Source: Methylobacterium sp. DB0501
Lineage (GTDB): Bacteria; Pseudomonadota; Alphaproteobacteria; Rhizobiales; Beijerinckiaceae
Reading direction: 5' to 3'
DNA: 64,000 nucleotides
Assembly: GCF_011043735.1 (NCBI RefSeq)
Contig: NZ_JAAKGV010000001.1
Span: forward strand, 434,001 to 498,000
Positions 37,905-47,003 of the stretch are shown one piece after another. Each line of letters opens with the position of its first letter. Within the stretch, counting starts at the first letter, position 1. Position numbers and translations under genes: made by a program. The notes under the pieces are model-generated. The model did no database searches. It saw nothing but the letters and a program-made list of their open reading frames with translations, and was not told where the DNA came from.

Positions 37905-40043
37905 ATGGCTACTGCAATTCAGAAGATCGTCCTGTCGTCCTCGCGCGACATCCCCTTCAACAAGCTGGTGCTCAGCCAGTCCAACGTCCGGCGCGTGAAG
38001 GCCGGTGTCTCGATCGAGGACCTGGCGGCCTCGATCGCGCGTCGCGGCCTCATCCAGAGCCTCAGCGTCATCCCCGTGGTCGATGCCGAGGGCCAGGAGA
38101 CCGGCATGTTCGAGGTGCCGGCCGGCGGCCGCCGCTTCCGCGCGCTGGAGCTGCTGGTCAAGCAGAAGCGCCTCGCCAAGATCGCGCCGGTGCCGTGCGT
38201 CGTGCGCAAGCGCGACGACGGGGTCCTGGCCGAGGAAGTCTCGCTGGTCGAGAACATCGACCGCGCGCCGCTCCACCCGCTGGACCAGTTCCGCGCCTTC
38301 CAGGACATGCGGGTGAAGGGCAAGACCGAGGAGGAGATCGCCGCAGCGCTCTTCGTGCCAGTGCAGGTGGTCAAGCAGCGCCTGCGCCTCGCGGCCGCAT
38401 CGCCCACCTTGCATGAGGTCTATGCGGAGGACGGCATGACGCTCGACCAGCTCATGGCCTTCACCGTCACTGACGACCACGCCCGCCAGGAAAAGGTCTG
38501 GGACGCGATCAAGGACGCCTGGTCGAAGGAGCCGTATCAGATCCGCCGCATGCTGACCGAGACGACGGTGCGCGCCTCGGACAAGCGTGCCGTCTTCGTC
38601 GGCGTCGAGGCCTATGAGCTGGCAGGCGGCATCGTCATGCGCGATCTGTTCCAGTCCGACGATGGCGGCTGGCTGCAGGATGCGGCGTTGCTCGATCGGC
38701 TGGTCGGCGAGAAGCTGAAGGCGACGGCCGAGACGATCGCCGCCGAGGGCTGGAAGTGGATCGAGGTCGCGGTCGGCTTCCCCTATGACGCTACGCGCGG
38801 CCTGCGCGAGCTGCAGGGCGAACCGCTGGACCTGACTGCCGAGGAACAGGCCACGATCGAGGCGCTCAACGCCGAATACCAGAAGCTGGAGGCGGAATAT
38901 GAAGGCGCCGACGAGCTGCCCGACGAGATCGACCAGCGGCTCGGCGAGATCGAGACGGCGCTGTCGGTCTTCGAAACCCGTCCCGTGCGATTCGAGGCCG
39001 ACGACATCGCCCGCGCGGGCGTGTTCATCAGCATCGCCCACGATGGCAGCATCGCCATCGATCGCGGCTATGTCCGGGCCGAAGACGAGGTTCCCGAACC
39101 CGACATCGGGGCCGACGGGGGCGAGACCGAAGGCCGCGCGAGCGAGCCGGGTGCGCCGGCCGTGCAGCGCGCCGTCATCACGATCGGCGGCCAGCCCGTC
39201 GAGGCGGACGACGACGAGGACGACGCGATCAAGCCGCTCCCCGAGCGCCTGATCATCGAGCTGACGGCCTATCGCACGCTGGCGCTGCGCAACGCCGTCG
39301 CGGAGAACCCGCACGTCGCCATGACCGCGCTGCTCCACAAGCTGGTGTCGGACACCTTCATGACCCGCATGTATACGGGCGCCATGGAGGCCGGGGTGAA
39401 GCACGTCTTCTTCCCGGCGCAGGACGATGGGCTGAAGGACAGCCCGTCCGCCCGCGCGGTGCAGGACCGTCACGCCGCCTGGGCCGGCGACATCCCGAAG
39501 GACGACGATGCCCTGTGGGACTGGCTCGCGGGCCTGGACGACGCCAGCCGGATGGCGCTGCTGGCGCATTGCGTCAGCTACGGCGTCAACGCGCTCTATG
39601 AGCGGCCGAACCCGCACAGCGCCGGCGGCGTGTCGCAGCACACGCTCGACATGCGGCTCGCCCAGGCGGACCGCCTGACTAAGGCGACGGGGCTCGATCT
39701 GGTGGAGGCCGGCTGGCGCCCGACCTTCGGCAACTACCTCAACCGTGTCACCAAGCCCCGCATCCTGCAGGCGGTTCGCGAGGGCGTCGGCGAGCAGGCC
39801 GCGCAGCTCATCGACCACCTGAAGAAGGGCGACATGGCCAAGGAGGCGGAGCGGCTGCTCGCCGAGACCGGCTGGCTGCCCGAGCCGCTGCGCCCGATCG
39901 ACGATGCCGAGGCGTCCACGCCGGAGGTCGAGGCTGGCGGCGAGGACGACGATGCGGCGCTGCCCGCATTCCTCGCCGGCGACGACGAGGAGGTCACGGC
40001 GGAGGCCAACGACGACGAACCGCACCTTGTCGCAGCCGAATGA
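37905..40043 (+). CDS. Large ParB/Srx-fold protein
   Basis: The product has 712 residues, more than twice a standard ParB. The N-terminal ParB nuclease/CTPase-like domain (residues 12-130) shows LVLSQSNVRRVKAGVSIEDLAASIARRGLIQSLSV, PAGGRRFRALELLV and LVENIDRAPLHPLDQFRAF. A KorB-like helix-turn-helix follows (EEIAAALFVPVQVVKQRLRLA). A long helical middle and an acidic tail (AGGEDDDAALP...) complete it. Such ParB-like proteins are typical of Rhizobiales ICEs and some are polyvalent entry proteins. Since parA lies 14 kb away next to repA, I doubt that it is the segregation partner. Confidence 0.82.
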   Translation: MATAIQKIVLSSSRDIPFNKLVLSQSNVRRVKAGVSIEDLAASIARRGLIQSLSVIPVVDAEGQETGMFEVPAGGRRFRALELLVKQKRLAKIAPVPCVVRKRDDGVLAEEVSLVENIDRAPLHPLDQFRAFQDMRVKGKTEEEIAAALFVPVQVVKQRLRLAAASPTLHEVYAEDGMTLDQLMAFTVTDDHARQEKVWDAIKDAWSKEPYQIRRMLTETTVRASDKRAVFVGVEAYELAGGIVMRDLFQSDDGGWLQDAALLDRLVGEKLKATAETIAAEGWKWIEVAVGFPYDATRGLRELQGEPLDLTAEEQATIEALNAEYQKLEAEYEGADELPDEIDQRLGEIETALSVFETRPVRFEADDIARAGVFISIAHDGSIAIDRGYVRAEDEVPEPDIGADGGETEGRASEPGAPAVQRAVITIGGQPVEADDDEDDAIKPLPERLIIELTAYRTLALRNAVAENPHVAMTALLHKLVSDTFMTRMYTGAMEAGVKHVFFPAQDDGLKDSPSARAVQDRHAAWAGDIPKDDDALWDWLAGLDDASRMALLAHCVSYGVNALYERPNPHSAGGVSQHTLDMRLAQADRLTKATGLDLVEAGWRPTFGNYLNRVTKPRILQAVREGVGEQAAQLIDHLKKGDMAKEAERLLAETGWLPEPLRPIDDAEASTPEVEAGGEDDDAALPAFLAGDDEEVTAEANDDEPHLVAAE

Positions 40044-40050
40044 CGAGCAC

Positions 40051-40080
40051 CCGGAGCGGCTTCGGCCGCTCCGGTCCTTT
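40051..40080 (+). terminator. Intrinsic terminator after the parB-like gene
   Basis: CCGGAGCGGC (40051-40060) and GCCGCTCCGG (40065-40074) form a perfect 10-bp stem with a TTCG loop, followed by TCCTTT. It lies 8 bases after the stop codon. Confidence 0.85.
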
Positions 40081-40102
40081 CTCAGATCGAAGGAGCATCG
40101 CC

Positions 40103-40321
40103 ATGTCGCGATCCGACCCGTCGCCCCGCCGCGTCGTCTTCCAGTACCTCGTTCCCGTGCTTGTCGAGATCGAGGACGGGATCGTCGGCCGCGTGACGAT
40201 CATCGACGAATCCCCGGTGCGCGACCCCGTCGTCGTCGAAGGCGATCCCGCTTATCTCGCCGACGCCATCCGCGCCGCCGACGACGGCCAAGCATGGCCA
40301 TCCTGGCAGTTCGGCTACTAG
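40103..40321 (+). CDS. Small hypothetical ICE protein
   Basis: The product has 72 residues from ATG 40103 (GAAGGAGC upstream), just after the parB-like gene's terminator. It has a beta-rich fold pattern (VVFQYLVPVLVEIEDGIVGRVTIIDESPVRDPVVVEGDP) and a C-terminal WPSWQFGY. No family name is known to me. It lies between two strong terminators, so it probably has its own promoter or depends on readthrough. Confidence 0.6.
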   Translation: MSRSDPSPRRVVFQYLVPVLVEIEDGIVGRVTIIDESPVRDPVVVEGDPAYLADAIRAADDGQAWPSWQFGY

Positions 40322-40344
40322 CCGCACCACCCCGAACCCACTCC

Positions 40345-40375
40345 GAGCCCGGCCCGAGCGCCGGGCTCTTTTCGT
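40345..40375 (+). terminator. Intrinsic terminator
   Basis: GAGCCCGGC (40345-40353) and GCCGGGCTC (40360-40368) form a perfect 9-bp stem with a 6-base loop, followed by TTTTCGTTT. Confidence 0.85.
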
Positions 40376-40389
40376 TTCCGGAGCCCGCT

Positions 40390-40803
40390 ATGACCGCTTT
40401 CTTCACCCGCTATTCCTGCCTGCTCGACGTCGGCACCTCCGCTAATGTCGCCCGGGCTTTCGACATCTACGCCGCCTTAATGGCCGAGAACGGCCGCGAG
40501 GACCCGCCGGCCGAGCCGTTTCATCTGTCGGTGACACCCGATCACGGTGCGTCGCAGCTCTGGCTGCGCGATCCCGGCACCGCAGATCAGCAGCTTGCGA
40601 TCACCTTCGTGACGCGCTGCGCCGAGACCTTCGGATTGACCGGCCGCTGGGGGTTCCAATGGGCCGGCATCGCTTCCACTCCCGTAATCGACGGCTTCTC
40701 GGGCGGCGCCCATGTGCTCGATCTCGCCACCGGCGAGACGATCGCATGGACGAGCACCGGCCGCTGGCTCGCCGACCGGCTTTCCGAGGGAGGCGCGCGA
40801 TGA
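40390..40803 (+). CDS. Hypothetical ICE protein
   Basis: The product has 137 residues from ATG 40390, which follows the terminator's T-run by about 15 bases. It is soluble, with no signal or membrane segment; the middle reads FHLSVTPDHGASQLWLRDPGTADQQLAITFV. No domain is recognised. It overlaps the next gene by ATGA, so the two are translationally coupled and probably act together. Confidence 0.65.
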   Translation: MTAFFTRYSCLLDVGTSANVARAFDIYAALMAENGREDPPAEPFHLSVTPDHGASQLWLRDPGTADQQLAITFVTRCAETFGLTGRWGFQWAGIASTPVIDGFSGGAHVLDLATGETIAWTSTGRWLADRLSEGGAR

Positions 40804-41024
40804 GCATCCCCGCCTATGCCCGCGCAAACTTCCAGACGCTGCTGCGTGCCGCGAACAGCGGAGACCTGGCGCTGATGGAATGCACCGACTTAGCAACCGG
40901 CGAACCGCGCTACGTGATCTGCGCCGTCGGCCGCGATGACGACGAGTTCGTCTTCACACCGTTCGGCCATCTCGCCGATGGCAATCCTTTCGAAATCTAC
41001 AGCCCGCCGGACGCGTCGACATAG
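40800..41024 (+). CDS. DUF6117-like small protein
   Basis: The product has 74 residues. It starts MSIPAYARANFQTLLRAA and contains LALMECTDLATGEPRYVICAVGRDDDEFVFTPFGHLADGNP, which fits the small DUF6117 family of ICE and plasmid proteins as I remember it. Its function is unknown. It is coupled to the previous gene by an ATGA overlap. Confidence 0.65.
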   Translation: MSIPAYARANFQTLLRAANSGDLALMECTDLATGEPRYVICAVGRDDDEFVFTPFGHLADGNPFEIYSPPDAST

Positions 41025-41053
41025 GTGAGCGCGCTCAATGTCCTCGCACGCCG

Positions 41054-41413
41054 CTACCAGACCGCAACTTCCCACTGCCCGTTGACGCGGGCAAATCCGA
41101 TTGGCCGGTTTTGCGGGCTCGCGTTCGGCCTGGTCGGATCGAGCACGATCTGCGTCATGCAGGTCACGCCCGGACCGACCCCACCCGGCGAGCAATCGCC
41201 GAGCTTCAGCGTCGCGTTCGCCAGCGACGTGCCCGTGAACAGGCGATGGCGCCGCACGGCCGCGGTCGCTTCGTCCTCGCTCGGCTGTGCGACGCCGGCG
41301 GCGACGGCCGGAGATGCAGTGACCGGCGAGATCACCGGCCTGAGCACGAAGCCCGCACCGAAGCCGACAGCCAGACAGGCCGCGCCGAGGATGCCAATCG
41401 CACTGCCCTTCAT
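41054..41413 (-). CDS. Exported or membrane-anchored hypothetical protein
   Basis: The product has 119 residues from ATG 41413; another ATG 6 codons upstream is weaker. A single N-terminal hydrophobic segment (AIGILGAACLAVGFGAGFVL) could be a signal peptide or anchor. The mature part has two cysteines (LGDCSPGGVGPGVTC) that could form a disulfide and ends IGFARVNGQWEVAVW. It is convergent with the DUF6117-like gene. No family is recognised, though similar genes occur in related ICEs. Confidence 0.6.
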   Translation of the reverse strand: MKGSAIGILGAACLAVGFGAGFVLRPVISPVTASPAVAAGVAQPSEDEATAAVRRHRLFTGTSLANATLKLGDCSPGGVGPGVTCMTQIVLDPTRPNASPQNRPIGFARVNGQWEVAVW

Positions 41414-41548
41414 CTCGCCTCCGATGCTCACTCAGCCGGCGCGGCACGCGCGAATGGTGCGAGGCGCCGCGGCTTGTTTTCCTACGAGAGCTTAGCGCCC
41501 CATCCGCACCGCCGGAAGCCGGTGCGACAGGCCGGGTTCCGGCCGCGC

Positions 41549-41644
41549 CAGAGTGAGAGGGTGGCCGGGACGGGTTTGAGCCCGTCCGGTCGAGAGAGAG
41601 CGCCGGGCCGGCTTGCCCTTGTCCCGCTCTCCGAGGTTCTCCCG
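41549..41644 (+). promoter_or_regulatory. Structured leader of the methylase-helicase gene (leader family, copy 3)
   Basis: It shares AGAGTGAGAGG, GACGGGTT, GTCGAGAGAG and the closing TCCCGATG with the other leaders. Here GACGGG (41569-41574) and CCCGTC (41581-41586) are only 6 bases apart and make a compact hairpin. The pairing partners are thus kept while the spacing differs from copies 1 and 2. Confidence 0.6.
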
Positions 41645-42217
41645 ATGCTCCATGCTCCGATCCCCGCCGCCGAGGAGGCTTCGCTTCCGCTTGGCTCCTC
41701 CGCGCCGCCGGCCGCCGCCATCCTCGCCGCCGCCGAACGCATCCTCTCCCACCTCGAACAGGGCCGCACCGTCGATGCCGCCATGCTGCGCAGCGCCATG
41801 GACGACGCCTTCGGCGCGTCCGACACAGCCGGCGCGTGGGACTGGAAAGCCGCCTATGACGCCTGCGAGGTCGCGACCGTCCTGTTCCTACGCAAATACG
41901 GAAAGACGCTTTTCCGCAAAGCTGGGCCGCCGGCTTCACGGCTCTCCGCCCTAACCAAGATCGTCGGACTGCTGCCGACGCACACGCGCCGTTCAGAGGA
42001 GGCGCAGGCCCTCCAGCAATTCTCGACGCCGATCCCGCTCGGTCTTGCGGCGCTGACGGCGGCAATATTGACCCCGGCCGACCGCGTGCTGGAGCCGTCC
42101 GCCGGCACCGGGCTGCTTGGCGTCCTCGCCGAGACCGCGGGCGCATCGCTCATCCTTAACGAGCTGGCAGAGACCCGCGCCGATCTTCTCACCTCTCTTT
42201 TCCGGCCACGCCCGTGA
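41645..42217 (+). CDS. DarB/strawberry-notch-like methylase, N-terminal part
   Basis: The product has 190 residues. It carries a helical lead (AWDWKAAYDACEVATVLFLRKYG), the stretch LLPTHTRRSEEAQALQQFSTPIPLG and the methyltransferase SAM-binding motif I, VLEPSAGTGLLG (148-159). It ends abruptly at LLTSLFRPRP, where the rest of the methylase (NPPF motif) continues in the -1 frame. A T4 run at 42198-42201 marks the probable site of a lost base. The stop overlaps a GTG start (GTGA), so the second part could still be made by coupling. It may be a frameshift mutation, a sequencing error or programmed slippage. Confidence 0.8.
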   Translation: MLHAPIPAAEEASLPLGSSAPPAAAILAAAERILSHLEQGRTVDAAMLRSAMDDAFGASDTAGAWDWKAAYDACEVATVLFLRKYGKTLFRKAGPPASRLSALTKIVGLLPTHTRRSEEAQALQQFSTPIPLGLAALTAAILTPADRVLEPSAGTGLLGVLAETAGASLILNELAETRADLLTSLFRPRP

Positions 42218-45200
42218 CGCGCTTCGACGCCGCCCAGATCGACGACCATCTCGATCCCGCCGCCGTGCCGAGCGTCGTCATCATGAACCCGCCATTCTCG
42301 GTGATGGCGAACGTCTCCGGGCGCGTTGCCGACGCCGCCTATCGGCATATCTCCTCGGCGCTCGCCCGTCTCGCCGATGGCGGGCGGCTGGTCGCCATCA
42401 CCGGCGCCAACTTCTCGCCGGAGCTTCCAGCCTGGCGGGACGCCTTCGTGCGCCTGCAGGGACGCGGCCGCGTCGTGTTCACCGCTGCGATCGCCGGCTC
42501 GGTCTATGCCAAGCACGGCACGACCATCGAGACCCGCCTGACCGTCATCGACAAGGCGCCGGCCGAGGACCCTGAGCATTTCCCGGATTCCGCCGGCATC
42601 GCACCCGATGTCGCGACGCTGCTCGGCTGGATCGAAGCGCAGCTTCCCGGCCGCCTGCCGGTCCCGATCGCGCGTTCCGCCGCGACACCGGCCACCACGC
42701 CGCGCACGGTGCGAGGCTATCTCGCGCGTGCGGAGACGGCCCAGCGCGCCCGTCTCATCGCCCAGCCCGAAGGCGTGCCGCTTGCCTATGAGACCATTGA
42801 CTGGACGCCGCCGGAGAGCGGCCGCCTGTCAGACTCGATCTACGAGACCTATGCGCTCCAGTCGATCCGCATCGACGGCGCACAGCCGCACCCGACCAAG
42901 CTCGTGCAGTCCGCTGCCATGGCCTCGGTCGCGCCGCCGCAGCCGAGCTACCGGCCGATGCTGCCGGCGCCAATCGTCGCCGACGGCATCCTCTCCGACG
43001 CCCAGCTCGAGACGGTGATCTATGCCGGCGAGGCCCATTGCGAATATCTCGCCGGGGGCTGGACCGTGGACGAGACTGGCGATCTCGTCACCGCCGCGCC
43101 GAACGATGCCCCGAACGCCGTCCGCTTCCGCCGTGGCTTCATGCTCGGCGACGGCACCGGCGCCGGCAAAGGCCGCCAGTCCGCCGGCATCATCCTCGAT
43201 AACTGGCTCCAGGGCCGCCGCAAGGCAGTCTGGGTCTCCAAGTCCGACAAGCTGCTCGAAGACGCCCAGCGCGACTGGTCGGCGCTCGGCATGGAACGCT
43301 TGCTGGTCACGCCGCTGTCGCGCTTCCCTCAGGGTACGTCGATCCGGCTGCCCGAAGGCGTCCTATTCACCACCTATGCCACGCTACGGTCCGACGACCG
43401 CGGCGAGAAGCTTTCGCGGGTCAAGCAGATCGTCGAATGGTTGGGCTCCGACTTTGATGGAGTGGTCATTTTCGACGAGTCCCACGCGATGCAGAACGCC
43501 GGTGGCGGCAAAGGAGAACGGGGTGACGTCGCCCCGTCGCAGCAAGGCCGTGCGGGCCTTCGGCTCCAGCACGCGCTCCCGAACGCCCGCGTCGTCTACG
43601 TCTCGGCGACCGGCGCCACCACCGTCCACAATCTCGCCTATGCCCAGCGCCTCGGCCTGTGGGGCGGTGAGGATTTCCCCTTCGCCAACCGGGCCGAATT
43701 CGTCGAGGCCGTCGACAATGGCGGCGTTGCGGCGATGGAGGTGCTGGCCCGCGACCTGCGCGCGCTCGGCCTCTACACGGCGCGCTCGCTCTCCTATGAC
43801 GGCGTCGAATACGAACTGGTCGAACACCAGCTCACCCCCGAGCAGACGCGCATCTACGATGCCTATGCCGGCGCCTTCGCCATCATCCACAATCATCTCG
43901 ATGCGGCGATGCAGGCCGCCAACATCACCGGCGACAGCGGTACGCTGAACCGGCAGGCGAAGTCGGCCGCGCGCTCGGCCTTCGAGAGCGCCAAGCAGCG
44001 CTTCTTCGGCCATCTGCTGACCAGTATGAAGACGCCGACGCTGGTCCGCTCGATCGAGCAGGACCTAGCGGCCGGCCATTCCGCCGTCATCCAGATCGTC
44101 TCCACCGGCGAGGCCCTGATGGAACGACGCCTGGCCGAGATCCCGACCGAGGAATGGGGCGACGTCCGCGTCGACATCACACCGCGCGAATATGTCCTCG
44201 ACTATCTCGCCCATTCGTTCCCGGTACAGCTCTACGAGCCGTTTTCCGACAGCGAGGGCAACCTGTCGTCGCGGCCGGTCTATCGCGACGGTCAACCCGT
44301 CGAGAGCCGCGAGGCTGTCGCCCGGCGTGACGAACTGATCGAACGGCTCGCATCGCTACCGCCGGTTCCTGGTGCGCTCGACCAGATCGTCCAGCGTTTC
44401 GGCACGGACGTTGTCGCCGAGGTGACCGGCCGCTCGCGGCGCGTCGTGCGCAAGGGCGATCGGCTCGCCGTCGAGAACCGGGCGGCCTCCGCCAATCTCG
44501 CCGAGGCGGCCTCGTTCATGGACGACGACAAGCGTATCCTCGTTTTTAGCGACGCCGGCGGCACCGGCCGCAGCTATCACGCGGACCTCGCTGTCCGCAA
44601 TCAGCGCCTGCGCATCCACTATCTGCTGGAGCCTGGCTGGAAGGCCGACGCGGCGATCCAGGGGCTCGGCCGCACCAACCGGACCAATCAGGCCCAGCCA
44701 CCACTGTTCCGACCGATCGCCACCGACGTGAAAGCCGAGAAGCGCTTCCTCTCGACCATCGCGCGGCGGCTCGACACGCTCGGCGCCATCACGCGCGGCC
44801 AGCGCCAGACCGGCGGCCAGGGCCTGTTCCGGCCCGAGGACAATCTCGAATCCCACTACGCGCGCGATGCGCTACGCCAGCTCTACCTGCTGCTCGTGCG
44901 CGGCAAGGTCGAGGGATGCTCGCTCGATCGCTTCGAAACCGCCACCGGCCTCAAGCTGATGGACGACAACGGCATCAAGGACGAGCTGCCGCCGATCACC
45001 ACTTTCCTCAACCGGCTGCTGGCGCTCACCATCGAGTTGCAGGGCATCCTGTTCACCGCCTTCGAGCAGCTCCTGACGGCGAAGATCGAGGGCGCGATCC
45101 GCAGCGGTCACTATGACGTCGGGCTGGAGACGCTGCAGGCCGAGAGCTTCGTGGTCACCGACAGTCAGGTGATCCACGTCCATCCCGGCACCGGCGCGGA

Positions 45201-45969
45201 GACGCGGCTCCTGACCATCACGCGCCGGGAGCGTAACCGACCCGTCACGCTGGCCGCTGCGCTCGACCATCTCTCCGATCCGCGCGCGCGGCTCTTGGTC
45301 AACGGTCGCTCCGGCCGGGCCGGGGTCCAGATGCCGGCCCCGTCGATGATGCTCGACGATGGCGAGATCGAACGCCGTGTCTGCCTGATCCGGCCGATGG
45401 AGCAGCATTATGCGCCGCTGCGTATGATGGACGAAAGCCACTGGGAGGAAGCCGATCCCGATCGCTTCGCAGCGGCTTGGGAGACCGAGCTTGCCGACAT
45501 CCCGGACTTCTCCGACAGCACGATCCACATCGTCGCCGGCCTGCTGCTGCCGATCTGGAAGCGCCTGCCGGACGAGTCGACCCGGGTCTACCGGCTTCAG
45601 ACCGATGCAGGCGAGCGCATTATCGGCCGCCGCGTCTCGCCGGCCTGGGCTGCGAACGCCGCCTCGCAGGGGGCGAGCACGTTGAGCCCGGAACATGCTT
45701 TCGCCGCGCTGATGGAGGGGCGCACGATCCTCGACTTGGCCGAGGGCCTCCAGCTTCGCCGCGCCCGCGTCATGAGCGCCTATCGCCTGGAGCTGACCGG
45801 CTTCACCGAGGCGATGCGCGAGCGGCTGCGGGCCTATGGCCTGTTCAGCGAGATCATCTCCTGGAAGCTGCGCTTCTTCGTGCCGGCCGACGCCAGCGGC
45901 GTGAGCATCCTCACCAAGCTGCTCGACACTTATCCGGTGGCGCGCATCTCCGAACGGGAGGCCGCGTGA
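42214..45969 (+). CDS. DarB/strawberry-notch-like methylase-helicase, main part
   Basis: The product has 1251 residues from GTG 42214. Residues 20-120 complete the methylase with motif IV NPPF at 25-28. The strawberry-notch helicase follows with Walker A GDGTGAGKG (about 312-320) and a DESH box (about 421-424). The C-terminal helicase half contains GLGRTNRTNQAQPPLFRP. Phage P1 DarB combines methylase and helicase domains in the same way and protects incoming DNA from type I restriction; relatives are common on ICEs. Without the first part the enzyme lacks SAM motif I. The next gene overlaps by one base. Confidence 0.88.
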   Translation: MTRFDAAQIDDHLDPAAVPSVVIMNPPFSVMANVSGRVADAAYRHISSALARLADGGRLVAITGANFSPELPAWRDAFVRLQGRGRVVFTAAIAGSVYAKHGTTIETRLTVIDKAPAEDPEHFPDSAGIAPDVATLLGWIEAQLPGRLPVPIARSAATPATTPRTVRGYLARAETAQRARLIAQPEGVPLAYETIDWTPPESGRLSDSIYETYALQSIRIDGAQPHPTKLVQSAAMASVAPPQPSYRPMLPAPIVADGILSDAQLETVIYAGEAHCEYLAGGWTVDETGDLVTAAPNDAPNAVRFRRGFMLGDGTGAGKGRQSAGIILDNWLQGRRKAVWVSKSDKLLEDAQRDWSALGMERLLVTPLSRFPQGTSIRLPEGVLFTTYATLRSDDRGEKLSRVKQIVEWLGSDFDGVVIFDESHAMQNAGGGKGERGDVAPSQQGRAGLRLQHALPNARVVYVSATGATTVHNLAYAQRLGLWGGEDFPFANRAEFVEAVDNGGVAAMEVLARDLRALGLYTARSLSYDGVEYELVEHQLTPEQTRIYDAYAGAFAIIHNHLDAAMQAANITGDSGTLNRQAKSAARSAFESAKQRFFGHLLTSMKTPTLVRSIEQDLAAGHSAVIQIVSTGEALMERRLAEIPTEEWGDVRVDITPREYVLDYLAHSFPVQLYEPFSDSEGNLSSRPVYRDGQPVESREAVARRDELIERLASLPPVPGALDQIVQRFGTDVVAEVTGRSRRVVRKGDRLAVENRAASANLAEAASFMDDDKRILVFSDAGGTGRSYHADLAVRNQRLRIHYLLEPGWKADAAIQGLGRTNRTNQAQPPLFRPIATDVKAEKRFLSTIARRLDTLGAITRGQRQTGGQGLFRPEDNLESHYARDALRQLYLLLVRGKVEGCSLDRFETATGLKLMDDNGIKDELPPITTFLNRLLALTIELQGILFTAFEQLLTAKIEGAIRSGHYDVGLETLQAESFVVTDSQVIHVHPGTGAETRLLTITRRERNRPVTLAAALDHLSDPRARLLVNGRSGRAGVQMPAPSMMLDDGEIERRVCLIRPMEQHYAPLRMMDESHWEEADPDRFAAAWETELADIPDFSDSTIHIVAGLLLPIWKRLPDESTRVYRLQTDAGERIIGRRVSPAWAANAASQGASTLSPEHAFAALMEGRTILDLAEGLQLRRARVMSAYRLELTGFTEAMRERLRAYGLFSEIISWKLRFFVPADASGVSILTKLLDTYPVARISEREAA

Positions 45970-47003
45970 TGTCGCGTCACGACGCTTCCGATCTCGCGCA
46001 GCGTCTCGGCCGGCAGGCTGAGGCGGTGTGCCGCCATTACCTCTCCAGCGGGCGGCGCGAGGGGCGCTACTGGCTGGTCGGCGACGCGCGCAACACGCCC
46101 GGCCGCTCGATGTATGTGCGGCTCAAGGACTCACCGAAAGGTCCGGCCGGCAAATGGACCGACGCCGCGACCGGCGAGCATGGCGATCTTCTCGACGTGA
46201 TCCGGGAGAGCTGCGGCCTCATCGACTTCAAGGATGTCGCCGACGAGGCACGGACCTTCCTCAGCACGCCGCCGCCCGAGCCGATGCCGGCAAACCCGCG
46301 TCAGGCGCCTGCGCCGCACGGATCGCCCGAGGCGGCCCGCCGCCTGTTCGGCATGTCGCAGCCGATCACGGGCACGCTCGTACAGTCGTACTTACGCGAA
46401 CGCGGCATTACGGATTTACGCGGAACCGGAAATCTGCGCTTCCACGCGCGCTGCTATTATCGGCCCGACGAGCATTCTCCGACCGAGACCTGGCCGGCGA
46501 TGATCGCCGCCGTCACAGACCTTGGCAGCAAGATCACCGGGGCGCATCGGACCTGGCTCGACCCACGACGCCGCGACAAGGCGCCGCTCGACACACCGAG
46601 GCGTGCGATGGGCGATCTTCTCGGCAACGCGGTTCGCTTTGGCACGGGCGGCGAAGTCATGGCGGCCGGCGAAGGCATCGAGACCGTCCTGTCGGTCAGG
46701 CAAGTCTTGCCCGACATGCCGATGCTGGCGGCGCTCTCCGCAGCCCATCTCGCCGCCATCCTGTTCCCGGACACGCTGCGGCGGCTCTATATCCTGCGCG
46801 ACGACGATCCAGCCGGTGACGGTGCGCGCGACAGCCTGGTCGAACGGGCGAACGCGGCCGGGATCGAGGCGATCGTGATCTCGCCCCAACGCGGCGACTT
46901 CAACGAGGATCTCCGCACCCTCGGCATCGATGCGCTCAGAAGCCAGACCCGGATGCAGATCGGGCCGCAGGACGTGGCGCGCTTCATGGGCCTGGCGGCA
47001 TAG
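45969..47003 (+). CDS. Toprim-domain protein (primase-like)
   Basis: The product has 344 residues; its ATG shares one base with the previous stop (TGATG). The N-terminal zinc-ribbon-like region (residues 15-100: GRREGRYWLVGDARNTPGRSMYV, GKWTDAATGEHGDLLDVI) resembles the DUF7146 part of P4-type primases. The Toprim core has GEGIETVLS with Glu235 and RDDDPAGD with Asp278/280, so the metal site is intact. No helicase domain is present. It may prime the incoming strand or process nucleic acid together with the methylase-helicase. Confidence 0.85.
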   Translation: MSRHDASDLAQRLGRQAEAVCRHYLSSGRREGRYWLVGDARNTPGRSMYVRLKDSPKGPAGKWTDAATGEHGDLLDVIRESCGLIDFKDVADEARTFLSTPPPEPMPANPRQAPAPHGSPEAARRLFGMSQPITGTLVQSYLRERGITDLRGTGNLRFHARCYYRPDEHSPTETWPAMIAAVTDLGSKITGAHRTWLDPRRRDKAPLDTPRRAMGDLLGNAVRFGTGGEVMAAGEGIETVLSVRQVLPDMPMLAALSAAHLAAILFPDTLRRLYILRDDDPAGDGARDSLVERANAAGIEAIVISPQRGDFNEDLRTLGIDALRSQTRMQIGPQDVARFMGLAA

